A program made the position numbers and the translations under genes. A stretch of 64,000 nucleotides of DNA, taken from NCBI GenBank assembly GCA_028284005.1, contig JANQSO010000013.1, positions 1 to 64,000 on the forward strand, in the 5' to 3' direction. The notes under the pieces are model-generated. The model was not told the origin of the DNA, ran no database searches, and saw only the letters and a program-made list of their open reading frames with translations. Below, piece by piece: positions 9,039-17,156 of the stretch. The stretch comes from Flavobacteriaceae bacterium (lineage in GTDB: Bacteria; Bacteroidota; Bacteroidia; Flavobacteriales; Flavobacteriaceae). How positions within the stretch are numbered: position 1 is the first letter of the stretch; each line of letters opens with the position of its first letter.

Positions 9039-9935
9039 TCACTTAATCACCCTCTTTTTTCTTTCCATCTTCATTTTAATGATTCCATTAATAATGACCG
9101 TTACCAATATAATTGCGGCGCCATAATAAAATTGAGGGCTCATATTTTCGGAATCACCCAGAATCAATAATGCCAGAATGATCCCGTAGACCGGTTCCAG
9201 GTTAATAGTAAGCATTACCGTATAGGGGCTGATCCATTTCATTACGTGTACGGAAGCAATGAATGCGTATCCTGTACATACAGTAGCAAGCAGCAACAGG
9301 AATATCCAGTCGTTGGCAGAGAGCTTAAAAAAAGAAAGGGTAAAGCTTCCGCTAAAGGCCAAATACACAGTGATGCAGAGCATTCCAAACAACAATTCAT
9401 AAAAAGAAATTGCCGAAGCATTATAGCGTATGGCAAATCTTCCGTTAATGACCGAAAATAAAGACCCTAAAAAAGAGGAGGTCAATGCCAGGATAATCCC
9501 CCAAACGTATTCACTCTCTACTTTAAAGATAATGTATAGCCCCACCACTACTATAAGGCCGAATAAAACTTCATATCCTATGATCTTGCGCCTGTATAAA
9601 AGAGGCTCCAGCAAGGAAGTGAAAAATGCCCCGGTGGACATGATCGCCAATGTGACTGAAACATTCGAAACTTTAATTGCTTCAAAAAAAGCGAGCCAAT
9701 GCAGTGCAATGATCAATCCCGCGAGAAAAAATCCTGCCAACACCCTATACGGGAACCGAAGGTCGATCTTCCTGAATTTTACAAACAAATAAATAAATCC
9801 GGAAGCTAATATCATTCTATACCAAACCAATGGAATTGCACCTATGGAAATAAGAGCCCCTAATACTGCGGTAAATCCCCAAATGAAGATTATGAAATGT
9901 AAATGAAAGTAATTTAGAAGTTTATCGTTTTGCAT
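9039..9935 (-). CDS. EamA/DMT-family transporter
   Basis: This 298-residue inner-membrane protein is predicted to have ten transmembrane helices arranged as two EamA repeats, typical of drug/metabolite exporters (RhaT/YdcZ-like). The first repeat contains HFIIFIWGFTAVLGALISIG and the second starts near VWGIILALTSSFLGSLFSVI. The C-terminus is short and basic (KMKMERKKRVIK), fitting a cytoplasmic end. The substrate cannot be told from sequence. Its start overlaps the 3' end of the LptF/G-like gene by 14 nt, so the two are probably co-transcribed with tgt. Confidence 0.88.
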   Translation of the reverse strand: MQNDKLLNYFHLHFIIFIWGFTAVLGALISIGAIPLVWYRMILASGFIYLFVKFRKIDLRFPYRVLAGFFLAGLIIALHWLAFFEAIKVSNVSVTLAIMSTGAFFTSLLEPLLYRRKIIGYEVLFGLIVVVGLYIIFKVESEYVWGIILALTSSFLGSLFSVINGRFAIRYNASAISFYELLFGMLCITVYLAFSGSFTLSFFKLSANDWIFLLLLATVCTGYAFIASVHVMKWISPYTVMLTINLEPVYGIILALLILGDSENMSPQFYYGAAIILVTVIINGIIKMKMERKKRVIK

Positions 9936-11001
9936 TTTTAAGCAAGTAAATTGCTAAAATACCAAAGATAATGTTAGGAAACCATGTAGCCACAAATGGT
10001 GAGAAGCTACTTTGCTCCGCCATGGTCCCGAAAATTTTGTCAAAAAAGATAAATACCATCCCAATTCCAATTCCTATTGCCAGGTTCACTCCCATTCCGC
10101 CACGCCGTTTCATAGAGGATACGGCCACTGCAATGATCGTTAGAATATAAGCAGAAACAGGTAAGCTCCACCTTTTGTAACGCACTACTTCATAGCGGTT
10201 AATATATGTGGAACCTCTTTCCTTTTCTCGTTCTATAAAAGAATTAAGCTCCGTATAATTCAGTGTTTCGGCAATATATTCCACCGGTGTAAGGTCTTCC
10301 AGTTCGAAGGTAAAAGTTGTATCCAGTTTAGCTTCGGTCTGCAAGATATCTTCATGCTCGCCAATAATTCGTTTGGTATAATTATATAGTGTATAACTGC
10401 TGTCCTTTTCGTTAAACTTTATACGGCTGGCAGCCAATTTATATGTCATTTTATTTCCCTCAAAATGCTCCAGGGTGAAGTTGTTCCCGGATTTCTCTTT
10501 CACATTGAAATAACTCACATAAATATAGTCGTTGTCATTAATCTGCCTGTATACATTATTTTGCTGCCTGTCCTTCTTATTGTTCTTTAAATACTGAAAT
10601 GTAAACTCATTGAAGCCTTTACTTGCCATAGGTGCCAGATACATTCCTAATATCAATGCGCCAATACAAACAATGGTAGCGCCAATCATATAGGGCCGTA
10701 AGAAACGATAATAGGAAACTCCACTACTTAAAAAAGCGATCACCTCGGTATTGTTCGCCAATTTTGAAGTAAACCAGATCACAGACAAGAACAGGAACAG
10801 GGGAAATAATAAATTGGCGAAATATATGGTAAAGTCCAGATAATAAACAGCAACTTCGAAGAAAGGAACTTCGTTAGCTAAGATCTTATCTATCTTTTCG
10901 GCAAGGTTTACAGTAATTCCGATAGGTATAAAAAGCAGCAGTAAAAGGATAAAGGTTCCCAGGTACTTCTTTAAAATATATCTATCGAGAATGCTGAGCA
11001 T
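9922..11001 (-). CDS. LptF/LptG-family (YjgP/YjgQ) permease
   Basis: LptF and LptG are the membrane subunits of the ABC transporter that extracts lipopolysaccharide from the inner membrane and drives it to the outer membrane. The start chosen is MLSILDRYILKKYLG at 11001; a longer frame adds 18 unsupported residues and overlaps tgt. The 359-residue protein has three N-terminal membrane segments, a periplasmic beta-jellyroll region (about 130-260) and three C-terminal segments (ILTIIAVAVSS, GIGIGMVFIFFDKIFG, IIFGILAIYLL). Whether it is LptF or LptG is not clear. It begins 4 nt after tgt. Confidence 0.88.
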   Translation of the reverse strand: MLSILDRYILKKYLGTFILLLLLFIPIGITVNLAEKIDKILANEVPFFEVAVYYLDFTIYFANLLFPLFLFLSVIWFTSKLANNTEVIAFLSSGVSYYRFLRPYMIGATIVCIGALILGMYLAPMASKGFNEFTFQYLKNNKKDRQQNNVYRQINDNDYIYVSYFNVKEKSGNNFTLEHFEGNKMTYKLAASRIKFNEKDSSYTLYNYTKRIIGEHEDILQTEAKLDTTFTFELEDLTPVEYIAETLNYTELNSFIEREKERGSTYINRYEVVRYKRWSLPVSAYILTIIAVAVSSMKRRGGMGVNLAIGIGIGMVFIFFDKIFGTMAEQSSFSPFVATWFPNIIFGILAIYLLKNAKR

Positions 11002-11005
11002 GAGG

Positions 11006-12136
11006 TTACAGGCGTTTGTCCATTTGTTCGACCATAGTTTTTTTCCAGGAGGCAAAGTCTCCCGCTAAGATATGTTTTCTCGCTTCACGAACCAACCATA
11101 GATAAAATCCAAGGTTATGAATGGTGGCAATTTGCCTTCCCAGCATTTCGTTCACGGTGAAGAGGTGCCTTAAATACGCTTTGCTGTATGCCATATCTAC
11201 CCAGGTAATACCCATTTCATCTATTGGTGAAAAATCTGCCGACCATTTTTTATTTTTGATATTGATACTGCCATGAGCCGTAAAAAGCATTCCGTTGCGC
11301 CCATTTCTTGTAGGCATCACACAATCAAACATATCGATCCCCAAAGCTATATTTTCCAAAATATTGATAGGAGTACCCACGCCCATTAGATAACGTGGTT
11401 TGTCCTGCGGAAGTATTTCGGTGACAATTGCTGTCATTTCATACATCTCTTCGGCAGGTTCTCCAACAGAAAGTCCTCCAATAGCGTTTCCTTCCGCTCC
11501 TACCGAAGCTATATACTCTGCAGATTGTTTTCTAAGATCTTTATATGTGCTTCCCTGCACAATTGGAAAAAAGGATTGTTCGTAATCGTATTTATAGGGT
11601 GTTTTTTCCAGGTGGTTAATGCATCGGTCCAACCAGCGGTGCGTCATATGCATTGACCTTTTCGCATAATTATAATCACAGGGATAGGGTGTACATTCAT
11701 CAAAAGCCATAATGATATCTGCTCCAATACTACGCTGAATCTCCATCACATTTTCCGGGGTAAATACATGAAAACTTCCGTCGATATGCGATTTAAATTT
11801 TACCCCTTCTTCCTTTATCTTCCTATTTGCTGAAAGTGAATATACCTGATACCCTCCACTATCGGTTAGAATATTCCGGTCCCAATTCATAAACTTGTGT
11901 AGCCCTCCGGCTTTTTCCAGAATTTCTACCTGTGGCCGTAAGTATAAATGGTAGGTGTTTCCTAAAATAATATCCGGATTAATATCCTCTGTCAATTCAC
12001 GCTGGTGTACACCTTTTACAGTTCCAACGGTACCTACCGGCATAAATATGGGGGTTTCCACTTTACCGTGATCGAGAGTAATCGTTCCGGCTCTGGCTTG
12101 ACTATTAGTATCTTTAGCTTCTAATTTGAAATGCAT
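11006..12136 (-). CDS. tgt: queuine tRNA-ribosyltransferase (tRNA-guanine transglycosylase)
   Basis: TGT exchanges G34 of GUN-anticodon tRNAs for the queuosine precursor preQ1. The 376 residues have the TIM-barrel signatures TLTDSGGYQVYSLS-like (here LTDSGGYQVYSLS), IMAFDECTPYPCDYNYA, GGLSVGEP and YLMGVGTP, and the catalytic FDCVMPTRNGRNG. The usual zinc-binding CxCxxC before SxAYLRHL is absent: the aligned residues are Gly, Thr and Asp (in DEMGITWVDMAYSKAYLRHL), although the later His of TIHNL is kept. A TATCTTTG -7 element is at 12158-12165. It leads a probable tgt-lpt-DMT operon. Confidence 0.94.
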   Translation of the reverse strand: MHFKLEAKDTNSQARAGTITLDHGKVETPIFMPVGTVGTVKGVHQRELTEDINPDIILGNTYHLYLRPQVEILEKAGGLHKFMNWDRNILTDSGGYQVYSLSANRKIKEEGVKFKSHIDGSFHVFTPENVMEIQRSIGADIIMAFDECTPYPCDYNYAKRSMHMTHRWLDRCINHLEKTPYKYDYEQSFFPIVQGSTYKDLRKQSAEYIASVGAEGNAIGGLSVGEPAEEMYEMTAIVTEILPQDKPRYLMGVGTPINILENIALGIDMFDCVMPTRNGRNGMLFTAHGSINIKNKKWSADFSPIDEMGITWVDMAYSKAYLRHLFTVNEMLGRQIATIHNLGFYLWLVREARKHILAGDFASWKKTMVEQMDKRL

Positions 12137-12290
12137 TCGCAGTTTTTAACGGAATTGCAAAGATAAAATGATTTGTGAGTTTCAACCGTGTTTCTTCAGA
12201 AATAGAAACCTCATTTTTTTACTTCCGAAGAAAATAAACCATTCTGTTAACTAAAACCCAAAAATCGTTAATAACTGCTCCTGTTTCGGC

Positions 12291-12321
12291 TTGTACTCCC
12301 TTTTTTAATCACTTACTTTTG
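12291..12321 (+). promoter_or_regulatory. promoter of the transketolase operon
   Basis: TTG (12291-12293), a 20-nt spacer and TACTTTTG (12314-12321) match the Bacteroidota consensus and lie 24 nt upstream of the ATG at 12346. An in-frame TTG at 12319 falls inside the -7 box and so cannot be the translation start. Confidence 0.7.
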
Positions 12322-12345
12322 AGACTTAAAATTTACAAATTCGAT

Positions 12346-13191
12346 ATGCCAGATATTAATTATCTCAATGATTTAGTAATACAGGTTCGCAGGGACATTC
12401 TAAGGCAGGTTCATAAGGTAAACTCGGGACACCCTGGTGGTTCTTTGGGTTGTACAGAGTTTTTTGTAGCTCTTTTTCAAGAGCTTATGGATCGTAAAGA
12501 AGGGTTTCATATGGATGGGATCGGTGAAGATATCTTCTTCCTGTCAAACGGCCATATCTCTCCGGTTTTCTATAGTGTTTTAGCGCGTTCGGGCTATTTT
12601 CCAGTAGACGAACTAAATACTTTTCGCCTGTTAGATTCACGTTTGCAAGGGCATCCAACCACTCATGAAGGTCTACCGGGTGTACGTGTAGCTTCCGGTT
12701 CTTTGGGACAAGGGATCTCAGTTTCCATAGGAGCTGCGGAAGCAAAAAAACTAAATAATGACCCACACCTTATCTATACGCTTTGCGGAGATGGAGAATT
12801 ACAGGAAGGTCAAAATTGGGAAGCTATTATGTATGCTGCCGCCAATAAAGTTGACAACCTCATTGTGACGATCGACCTCAACGGACAGCAGATTGACGGT
12901 TCTACAGACAATGTGCTTGCCATGGGTAATGTAAAATCCAAGTTTGAAGCTTTTGGCTGGGATGTTCTTGAAATTAAAAAAGGGAATGACCTGGAAGCCA
13001 TTATTGAAGGAATGAAAACTGCAAAATCCAGAACCGGAAATGGCAAACCTATTTGTGTCCTGTTACATACCATTATGGGAAATGGTGTAGATTTTATGAT
13101 GCATACACATGCCTGGCACGGAAAAGCTCCTAACGACGAACAATTGGAAATTGGTTTAGCACAAAACCCGGAAACTATTGGAGATTATTAA
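12346..13191 (+). CDS. transketolase, N-terminal subunit
   Basis: Transketolase transfers two-carbon ketol units in the pentose phosphate pathway using thiamine diphosphate (ThDP). This 281-residue protein is only the pyrophosphate-binding (N-terminal) half. Motifs visible are NSGHPGGSLG, FLSNGHISPVFYS, ASGSLGQGISVSIGAA and the ThDP/Mg site GDGELQEGQNWEA; HAWHGKAPND is near the end. The C-terminal half is encoded by the next gene 16 nt away, so the enzyme is a split two-subunit form, as in many Bacteroidota and archaea. The start follows the promoter position. Confidence 0.93.
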   Translation: MPDINYLNDLVIQVRRDILRQVHKVNSGHPGGSLGCTEFFVALFQELMDRKEGFHMDGIGEDIFFLSNGHISPVFYSVLARSGYFPVDELNTFRLLDSRLQGHPTTHEGLPGVRVASGSLGQGISVSIGAAEAKKLNNDPHLIYTLCGDGELQEGQNWEAIMYAAANKVDNLIVTIDLNGQQIDGSTDNVLAMGNVKSKFEAFGWDVLEIKKGNDLEAIIEGMKTAKSRTGNGKPICVLLHTIMGNGVDFMMHTHAWHGKAPNDEQLEIGLAQNPETIGDY

Positions 13192-13207
13192 AACTGAAAT
13201 AACCACA

Positions 13208-14161
13208 ATGAAAAAATATACAGACAGCGGTAAAAAAGATACTCGTTCCGGTTTTGGAGCGGGACTCACCGAACTTGGAAAAACGAATGAAGATGTTGTT
13301 GCTCTTTGTGCAGACCTAACCGGTTCTTTGAAAATGGATGAATTCAAAGCGAATCATCCGGAGCGTTTTTTTCAGGTAGGGATCGCTGAAGCAAATATGA
13401 TGGGGATTGCTGCCGGAATGACCATTGGTGGAAAAATTCCTTTCACGGGAACATTTGCTAACTTTTCTACTGGCAGGGTGTATGACCAAATTCGACAAAG
13501 TATCGCCTACAGTCATAAAAATGTAAAGATCTGTGCTTCTCACGCCGGACTGACTTTGGGAGAAGATGGAGCAACACACCAAATATTAGAAGATATTGGG
13601 TTAATGAAAATGCTGCCGGGTATGACGGTGATCAATACATGTGATTACAATCAAACCAAAGCTGCTACCATTGCTATTGCAGAACACAAAGGCCCTGTAT
13701 ACCTTCGTTTTGGAAGACCTAAAGTCGCTAATTTCACTGCGGAAGACCAATCTTTTGAAATAGGAAAGGCTGTCCATTTACAGGAAGGAAATGATGTAAC
13801 TATTGTTGCAACGGGCCATTTGGTATGGGAGGCATTACAAGCTGCCGAAACCTTAAATGAACAAGGTATTTCGGCAGAGGTAATCAATATCCATACAATT
13901 AAACCTTTGGACAACGAAGCAATTTTAAACAGTGTTGGTAAAACAAAATGTATTGTAACAGCCGAGGAACACAACTTTTTAGGAGGCCTTGGCGAAAGTG
14001 TATCCAGAGTTCTGGCAGAGAATGCTCCAACTCCTCAGGAATTTATAGCTACACAGGATACTTTTGGAGAGTCCGGTACTCCGGAGCAATTAATGAATAA
14101 ATATGGTTTAAATGCCGAAGCCATTGTAAAAGCAGCAAAAAAAGTAATCGCACGTAAATAA
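13208..14161 (+). CDS. transketolase, C-terminal subunit
   Basis: This 317-residue subunit carries the pyrimidine-binding domain (about 10-180) and the C-terminal domain (about 190-315) of transketolase. FFQVGIAEANMMGIAAGM includes the catalytic Glu that activates ThDP; FANFSTGRVYDQIRQS, HAGLTLGEDGATHQ and AEEHNFLGGLGESV are also conserved. DXS has a similar layout, but the split architecture and partner identify transketolase. The ATG at 13208 is used because the longer frame overlaps the upstream gene. A strong bidirectional terminator follows. Confidence 0.93.
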   Translation: MKKYTDSGKKDTRSGFGAGLTELGKTNEDVVALCADLTGSLKMDEFKANHPERFFQVGIAEANMMGIAAGMTIGGKIPFTGTFANFSTGRVYDQIRQSIAYSHKNVKICASHAGLTLGEDGATHQILEDIGLMKMLPGMTVINTCDYNQTKAATIAIAEHKGPVYLRFGRPKVANFTAEDQSFEIGKAVHLQEGNDVTIVATGHLVWEALQAAETLNEQGISAEVINIHTIKPLDNEAILNSVGKTKCIVTAEEHNFLGGLGESVSRVLAENAPTPQEFIATQDTFGESGTPEQLMNKYGLNAEAIVKAAKKVIARK

Positions 14162-14180
14162 GAGAGAATGCATTAAAATA

Positions 14181-14210
14181 AAAAGCCTCCCGCCATGGCG
14201 GGAGGCTTTT
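14181..14210. terminator. bidirectional terminator between transketolase and the FKBP-like gene
   Basis: A perfect 30-nt palindrome: AAAAGCCTCCCGCCA followed by its exact reverse complement. With A/T runs on each side it can stop transcription from both convergent genes. Confidence 0.9.
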
Positions 14211-14230
14211 TATTATCTATTTTTATTTTT

Positions 14231-15223
14231 CTAATTATCAGCATCCAAATAGTCTGCAGTGCCATCACCATCCTGATCTGTAAATGTTACAGTGTTAATA
14301 GTAATATTTCCGGTAGTTTCATCTACTTCTCTACTTATTTCAACTTCGTTTGTTGCTAATATCGGGTCTTCATCATCTGGGCCAATAATGTATTGATTTT
14401 CTTCAATTTCGTCCTTTGTAAGCCTTCCGTCATTATCATCATCTACATCTGCATAATTAGGAATCTGGTCGTCGTCACTATCATCGTCCTCTTCAAGTTT
14501 ATTATTATTAATATCTTCCAAAATAGAAGGAATTCCATCACCGTCCTGATCACCCATTTCAGCACTATACAATTTAAATGTAAAGATCAACTGAGAATAA
14601 ACGGGAATACTGGGAGGTGGGCTGGAAAAATAAGCCAGTCCCGAAGGGATAAAAACGGCTCCTACACCATAATCTTCATAATCTACCGTTCCATCTGGAT
14701 TGATAATAGGATCACCCACAGCAGTATTAAACTCTACAAGTCCATCCTGCAAGCCATTGATAATAGCTGTCAGGTCAAAGCGCACGGAAGGGATAGATCC
14801 GTCGAACAGTGTATTGTCCAATAACCTTCCTTCAAAGGACATGGTACCTATATCAGGGAATTTAATTTGCTCTCCTCCACCCTGTCTTACATTCAGGTAA
14901 TAAAGGGTATACGATACATCAGTATCAAACCTGTCCTTTACTGTCTTACTGGAGACCTGGTCGATCAAGGGTGTTTTTGAAGCATTATCGCCTATAAGGC
15001 TGTCAAATTTTATAACATAATCAAAATTTGCAGGTGGGTTCTCAAATTCTTCGTAATTATAAAAATGATTTTCCAGAAACGCTTCAATCTCTGCAGTAGC
15101 GTCAACAGCTTCTTCACCACGGTCCCGCGGCGGAATTATTTGAACTCCATCATCCTTTTTACAGGATGCAACCACCAAGAGTATAATAATTGTTATAGGT
15201 AGTAAAAAATATGCTTTCTTCAT
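14231..15223 (-). CDS. FKBP-like peptidyl-prolyl isomerase lipoprotein with Asp-rich calcium-type repeats
   Basis: This 330-residue lipoprotein starts at MKKAYFLLPITIIILLVVAS and has a lipobox ending at Cys (VASCKK), so it is anchored in the envelope. Residues about 90-225 resemble an FKBP domain (VSYTLYYLNVRQGG, GAVFIPSGLAYF). The C-terminus (about 230-330) is rich in DxDxDG elements: DQDGDGIPSILED, DDDSDDDQIPNYADVDDDND and TFTDQDGDGTADYLDADN, like thrombospondin type 3/EF-hand calcium sites. A foldase acting in the periplasm or at the surface is the expected role. It converges on the transketolase operon. Confidence 0.8.
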   Translation of the reverse strand: MKKAYFLLPITIIILLVVASCKKDDGVQIIPPRDRGEEAVDATAEIEAFLENHFYNYEEFENPPANFDYVIKFDSLIGDNASKTPLIDQVSSKTVKDRFDTDVSYTLYYLNVRQGGGEQIKFPDIGTMSFEGRLLDNTLFDGSIPSVRFDLTAIINGLQDGLVEFNTAVGDPIINPDGTVDYEDYGVGAVFIPSGLAYFSSPPPSIPVYSQLIFTFKLYSAEMGDQDGDGIPSILEDINNNKLEEDDDSDDDQIPNYADVDDDNDGRLTKDEIEENQYIIGPDDEDPILATNEVEISREVDETTGNITINTVTFTDQDGDGTADYLDADN

Positions 15224-15303
15224 TCGTCTTTTTTTTGTGGGCGCAAGATACAATTTTCCGTTATTTTTGCTTTAAAGATTAACGTAGATTTAGTGTTAAA
15301 TGT

Positions 15304-15678
15304 ATGAGAATTGATAAATATTTATGGTGTATACGCTATTTTAAAACCAGAAGTATTGCTACCAATGCATGTAAAAAAGGCTCTGTACGTGTAAACAATG
15401 ATATTGTAAAACCTTCACGGGACGTATACCCGGGTGACACTATTATGGTACGTAAAAACCAAATTGACTATACTCTTGAAGTTTTGGACCTTCCGGAAAG
15501 CAGACTTGGAGCTAAACTTGTTGATATATACAGAAAGGATACTACTCCAAAAGAGGCTTTTGAAAAAATTGAATTACTTAAATATTCAAAAGACTACTAT
15601 CGTAAAAAAGGAACCGGGCGCCCCACCAAAAAAGACCGTAGGGACCTTGAAGATTTTACAGGGACGGATGAATCCTAA
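15304..15678 (+). CDS. S4-domain RNA-binding protein (Hsp15-like)
   Basis: Hsp15-type proteins bind 50S subunits carrying stalled nascent chains. The 124-residue protein has an N-terminal S4 domain (MRIDKYLWCIRYFKTRSIAT, then KKGSVRVNN and VYPGDTIMVRK) and a basic C-terminal tail (KKGTGRPTKKDRRDLEDF), the usual arrangement. It is divergent from the FKBP-like gene; the next gene follows 40 nt later. Confidence 0.9.
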   Translation: MRIDKYLWCIRYFKTRSIATNACKKGSVRVNNDIVKPSRDVYPGDTIMVRKNQIDYTLEVLDLPESRLGAKLVDIYRKDTTPKEAFEKIELLKYSKDYYRKKGTGRPTKKDRRDLEDFTGTDES

Positions 15679-15718
15679 AAGCAGTCGTATTTACTATCTT
15701 TGAAAAAACTTTTTCTTT

Positions 15719-16222
15719 ATGACACTAACTAGTAATGTTATTTTAGACAAGAAACAAATTGACCACAAGTTAAAACGTATTGCGTATCAGGTCTATGAGA
15801 CCAATGTAAATGAAGAAGAAGTTATTATAGCGGGAATTAAGGAAAATGGTTTTTTATTGGCCAAAAAATTGAAAGCCATTGTCGAAAAGGTTTCGCCCCT
15901 TAAAGTGATCCTATGTGAAGTGATCATCGATAAAAAGAAACCTACAAACCCTATACAAACATCTTTAGAACCTAAAGACTATCAAAACAGGTCCCTTTTA
16001 CTGGTAGATGATGTCTTACATTCGGGAACCACCCTTATTTACGGAGTAAAACACTTTCTGGAGGTACCGTTAAAACAATTTAAAACTGCGGTATTGGTAG
16101 ACCGAAATCATAAAAAATATCCTATTAAAGCCGATTTTAAAGGAATCTCACTGTCTACTTCCTTAAATGAAAATGTAGCTGTTATTTTTGAGAAAAATAA
16201 TGACAGGGCCGTCCTAGAATAA
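15719..16222 (+). CDS. type I phosphoribosyltransferase
   Basis: The 167-residue protein has the PRPP-binding signature LLLVDDVLHSGTT (about 95-107) within a type I phosphoribosyltransferase fold. It resembles PyrR/uracil- or purine-phosphoribosyltransferase relatives, which attach a base to PRPP. The base specificity cannot be read from sequence, and a PyrR-like regulatory role is possible. A TATCTTTG -7 element is at 15695-15702, only 16 nt before the ATG. Its 3' end overlaps convergent aroK by 9 nt. Confidence 0.85.
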   Translation: MTLTSNVILDKKQIDHKLKRIAYQVYETNVNEEEVIIAGIKENGFLLAKKLKAIVEKVSPLKVILCEVIIDKKKPTNPIQTSLEPKDYQNRSLLLVDDVLHSGTTLIYGVKHFLEVPLKQFKTAVLVDRNHKKYPIKADFKGISLSTSLNENVAVIFEKNNDRAVLE

Positions 16223-16735
16223 CTGTGCGACAATTGCTTCTACAATTTCCGGCACGGAAGTGTTGTCTGTATCTACTTTAAATTGAGCTTGGTTGTAATA
16301 ATGGACTCTTTCAAAAAGGTGTTTTCTAATAAAATCCTTTAACTCTTCCGGTGTGTTTAAATGTGCTATAAGGGGCCTTTCATATCTTTCTTTAAAAAGC
16401 CTCGGTGTTAGTGTTTCCAGGGAAGTTTTTAAATATATGGTAATTACATCCTTTTGGGTATTCAGGAAATGTATCGTGTCTCCGTAGCATGGGGTTCCAC
16501 CTCCTGTGGCAATCACCAAATTATTTTCGGTATCGATAAGTCTTTTCAGAACTTCATTTTCCTTTTTTCTGAAATAGATCTCTCCTTTATCGGCAAACAA
16601 AGTAGAAATGGTAGTTCCTTCTTCTTTTTCAATTTCCGTATCTAAATCTGTAAAGCTAAATTTCAAAGCCGAAGCCAGCTCATATCCAACAGAAGATTTT
16701 CCACTTCCCATATACCCCAAAAGCACAATTTTCAT
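16214..16735 (-). CDS. aroK: shikimate kinase
   Basis: Shikimate kinase phosphorylates shikimate with ATP in aromatic amino acid synthesis. The 173 residues match the family. Walker A is GYMGSGKSSVG (about 7-17), the shikimate-binding region has FTDLDTEIEKEEG and YFRKKENEVL, and the glycine loop is IATGGGTPCYG. ERYERPLI is the lid region that closes over ATP. It is a single gene with no operon partner on this strand. Confidence 0.94.
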   Translation of the reverse strand: MKIVLLGYMGSGKSSVGYELASALKFSFTDLDTEIEKEEGTTISTLFADKGEIYFRKKENEVLKRLIDTENNLVIATGGGTPCYGDTIHFLNTQKDVITIYLKTSLETLTPRLFKERYERPLIAHLNTPEELKDFIRKHLFERVHYYNQAQFKVDTDNTSVPEIVEAIVAQLF

Positions 16736-16806
16736 TTTACAAATATCTATAGTTCCCTAATGTTTCGGTAATTCGTATTTTTTCTCAAATTTAATTTAAA
16801 ATAGCT

Positions 16807-16837
16807 TTGAAAAATAAATTTAATGATAGTATATTTG
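16807..16837 (+). promoter_or_regulatory. tRNA-Lys promoter (stable-RNA type)
   Basis: TTG (16807-16809), a 20-nt spacer and TATATTTG (16830-16837) followed by CACCCGC, the same downstream sequence as the two rrn-type promoters at 129-158 and 246-275. It ends 17 nt before the tRNA. Confidence 0.85.
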
Positions 16838-16854
16838 CACCCGCATTCAAGGAA

Positions 16855-16930
16855 GACCTGATAGCTCAGTTGGTAGAGCACCTCCCTTTTAAGGAGGTGG
16901 TCCTGGGTTCGAGCCCCAGTCAGGTCACCA
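16855..16930 (+). tRNA. tRNA-Lys (UUU)
   Basis: A full cloverleaf is present: acceptor GACCTGA/TCAGGTC, D-stem GCTC/GAGC, anticodon stem CCTCC/GGAGG around loop CTTTTAA with anticodon TTT at 16888-16890, and T-arm CTGGG-TTCGAGC-CCCAG. CCA is encoded (16928-16930). Confidence 0.97.
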
Positions 16931-16934
16931 TTTT

Positions 16935-16966
16935 AAAAGTTAAGCCCTTGGTTTAACTTTTTTTTT
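16935..16966 (+). terminator. terminator-like hairpin between the two tRNA genes
   Basis: AAAAGTTAA (16935-16943), a 9-nt loop and TTAACTTTT (16953-16961), followed by more T residues, abut the first base of tRNA-Leu. It may terminate tRNA-Lys transcripts or mark a processing site. Confidence 0.6.
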
Positions 16967-17050
16967 GCCCGGATGCTGGAATTGGTAGACAGGCATGGTT
17001 GAGGGCCATGTGTCCTTTAGGGCGTGTGGGTTCAACTCCCACTTCGGGCA
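16967..17050 (+). tRNA. tRNA-Leu (GAG)
   Basis: This is a class II tRNA with acceptor GCCCGGA/TTCGGGC (one G-U pair), anticodon stem CATGG/CCATG around TTGAGGG with anticodon GAG at 17001-17003, a long variable arm (TGTCCTTTAGGGCGT) and T-arm TGTGGG-TTCAACT-CCCACT. CCA is not encoded (A is followed by CAA), so it must be added after transcription. Confidence 0.95.
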
Positions 17051-17071
17051 CAATTCTTTTCTTTTTGTTGA

Positions 17072-17101
17072 TTGTTTTAACAATTTTATTGAACAATTTT
17101 A
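17072..17101. promoter_or_regulatory. repeats upstream of the MerR gene, candidate autoregulatory operator
   Basis: TTGTTTTAACAA (17072-17083) is a near-palindrome, and AACAATTTTA occurs twice (17079-17088 and 17092-17101). The half TTGTTTTAA resembles the TTGTTTAA arm of the palindrome in front of crtI (18092-18123), suggesting that one regulator binds both. This is inference from similarity only. Confidence 0.4.
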
Positions 17102-17156
17102 CATACCTTTCCGCTTCTTTTTAGTACTTTGCTCCACTATTCGATGCAAATTCAGT

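Noticed and set aside
12319..12345. Longer transketolase start at TTG 12319
   Set aside because: The codon falls inside the -7 promoter element (12314-12321), so it would not be transcribed; ATG 12346 was used.
16995..17156. N-terminal extension of the MerR gene reading through tRNA-Leu
   Set aside because: The first residues would come from tRNA sequence; the normal MerR N-terminus starts at ATG 17157.
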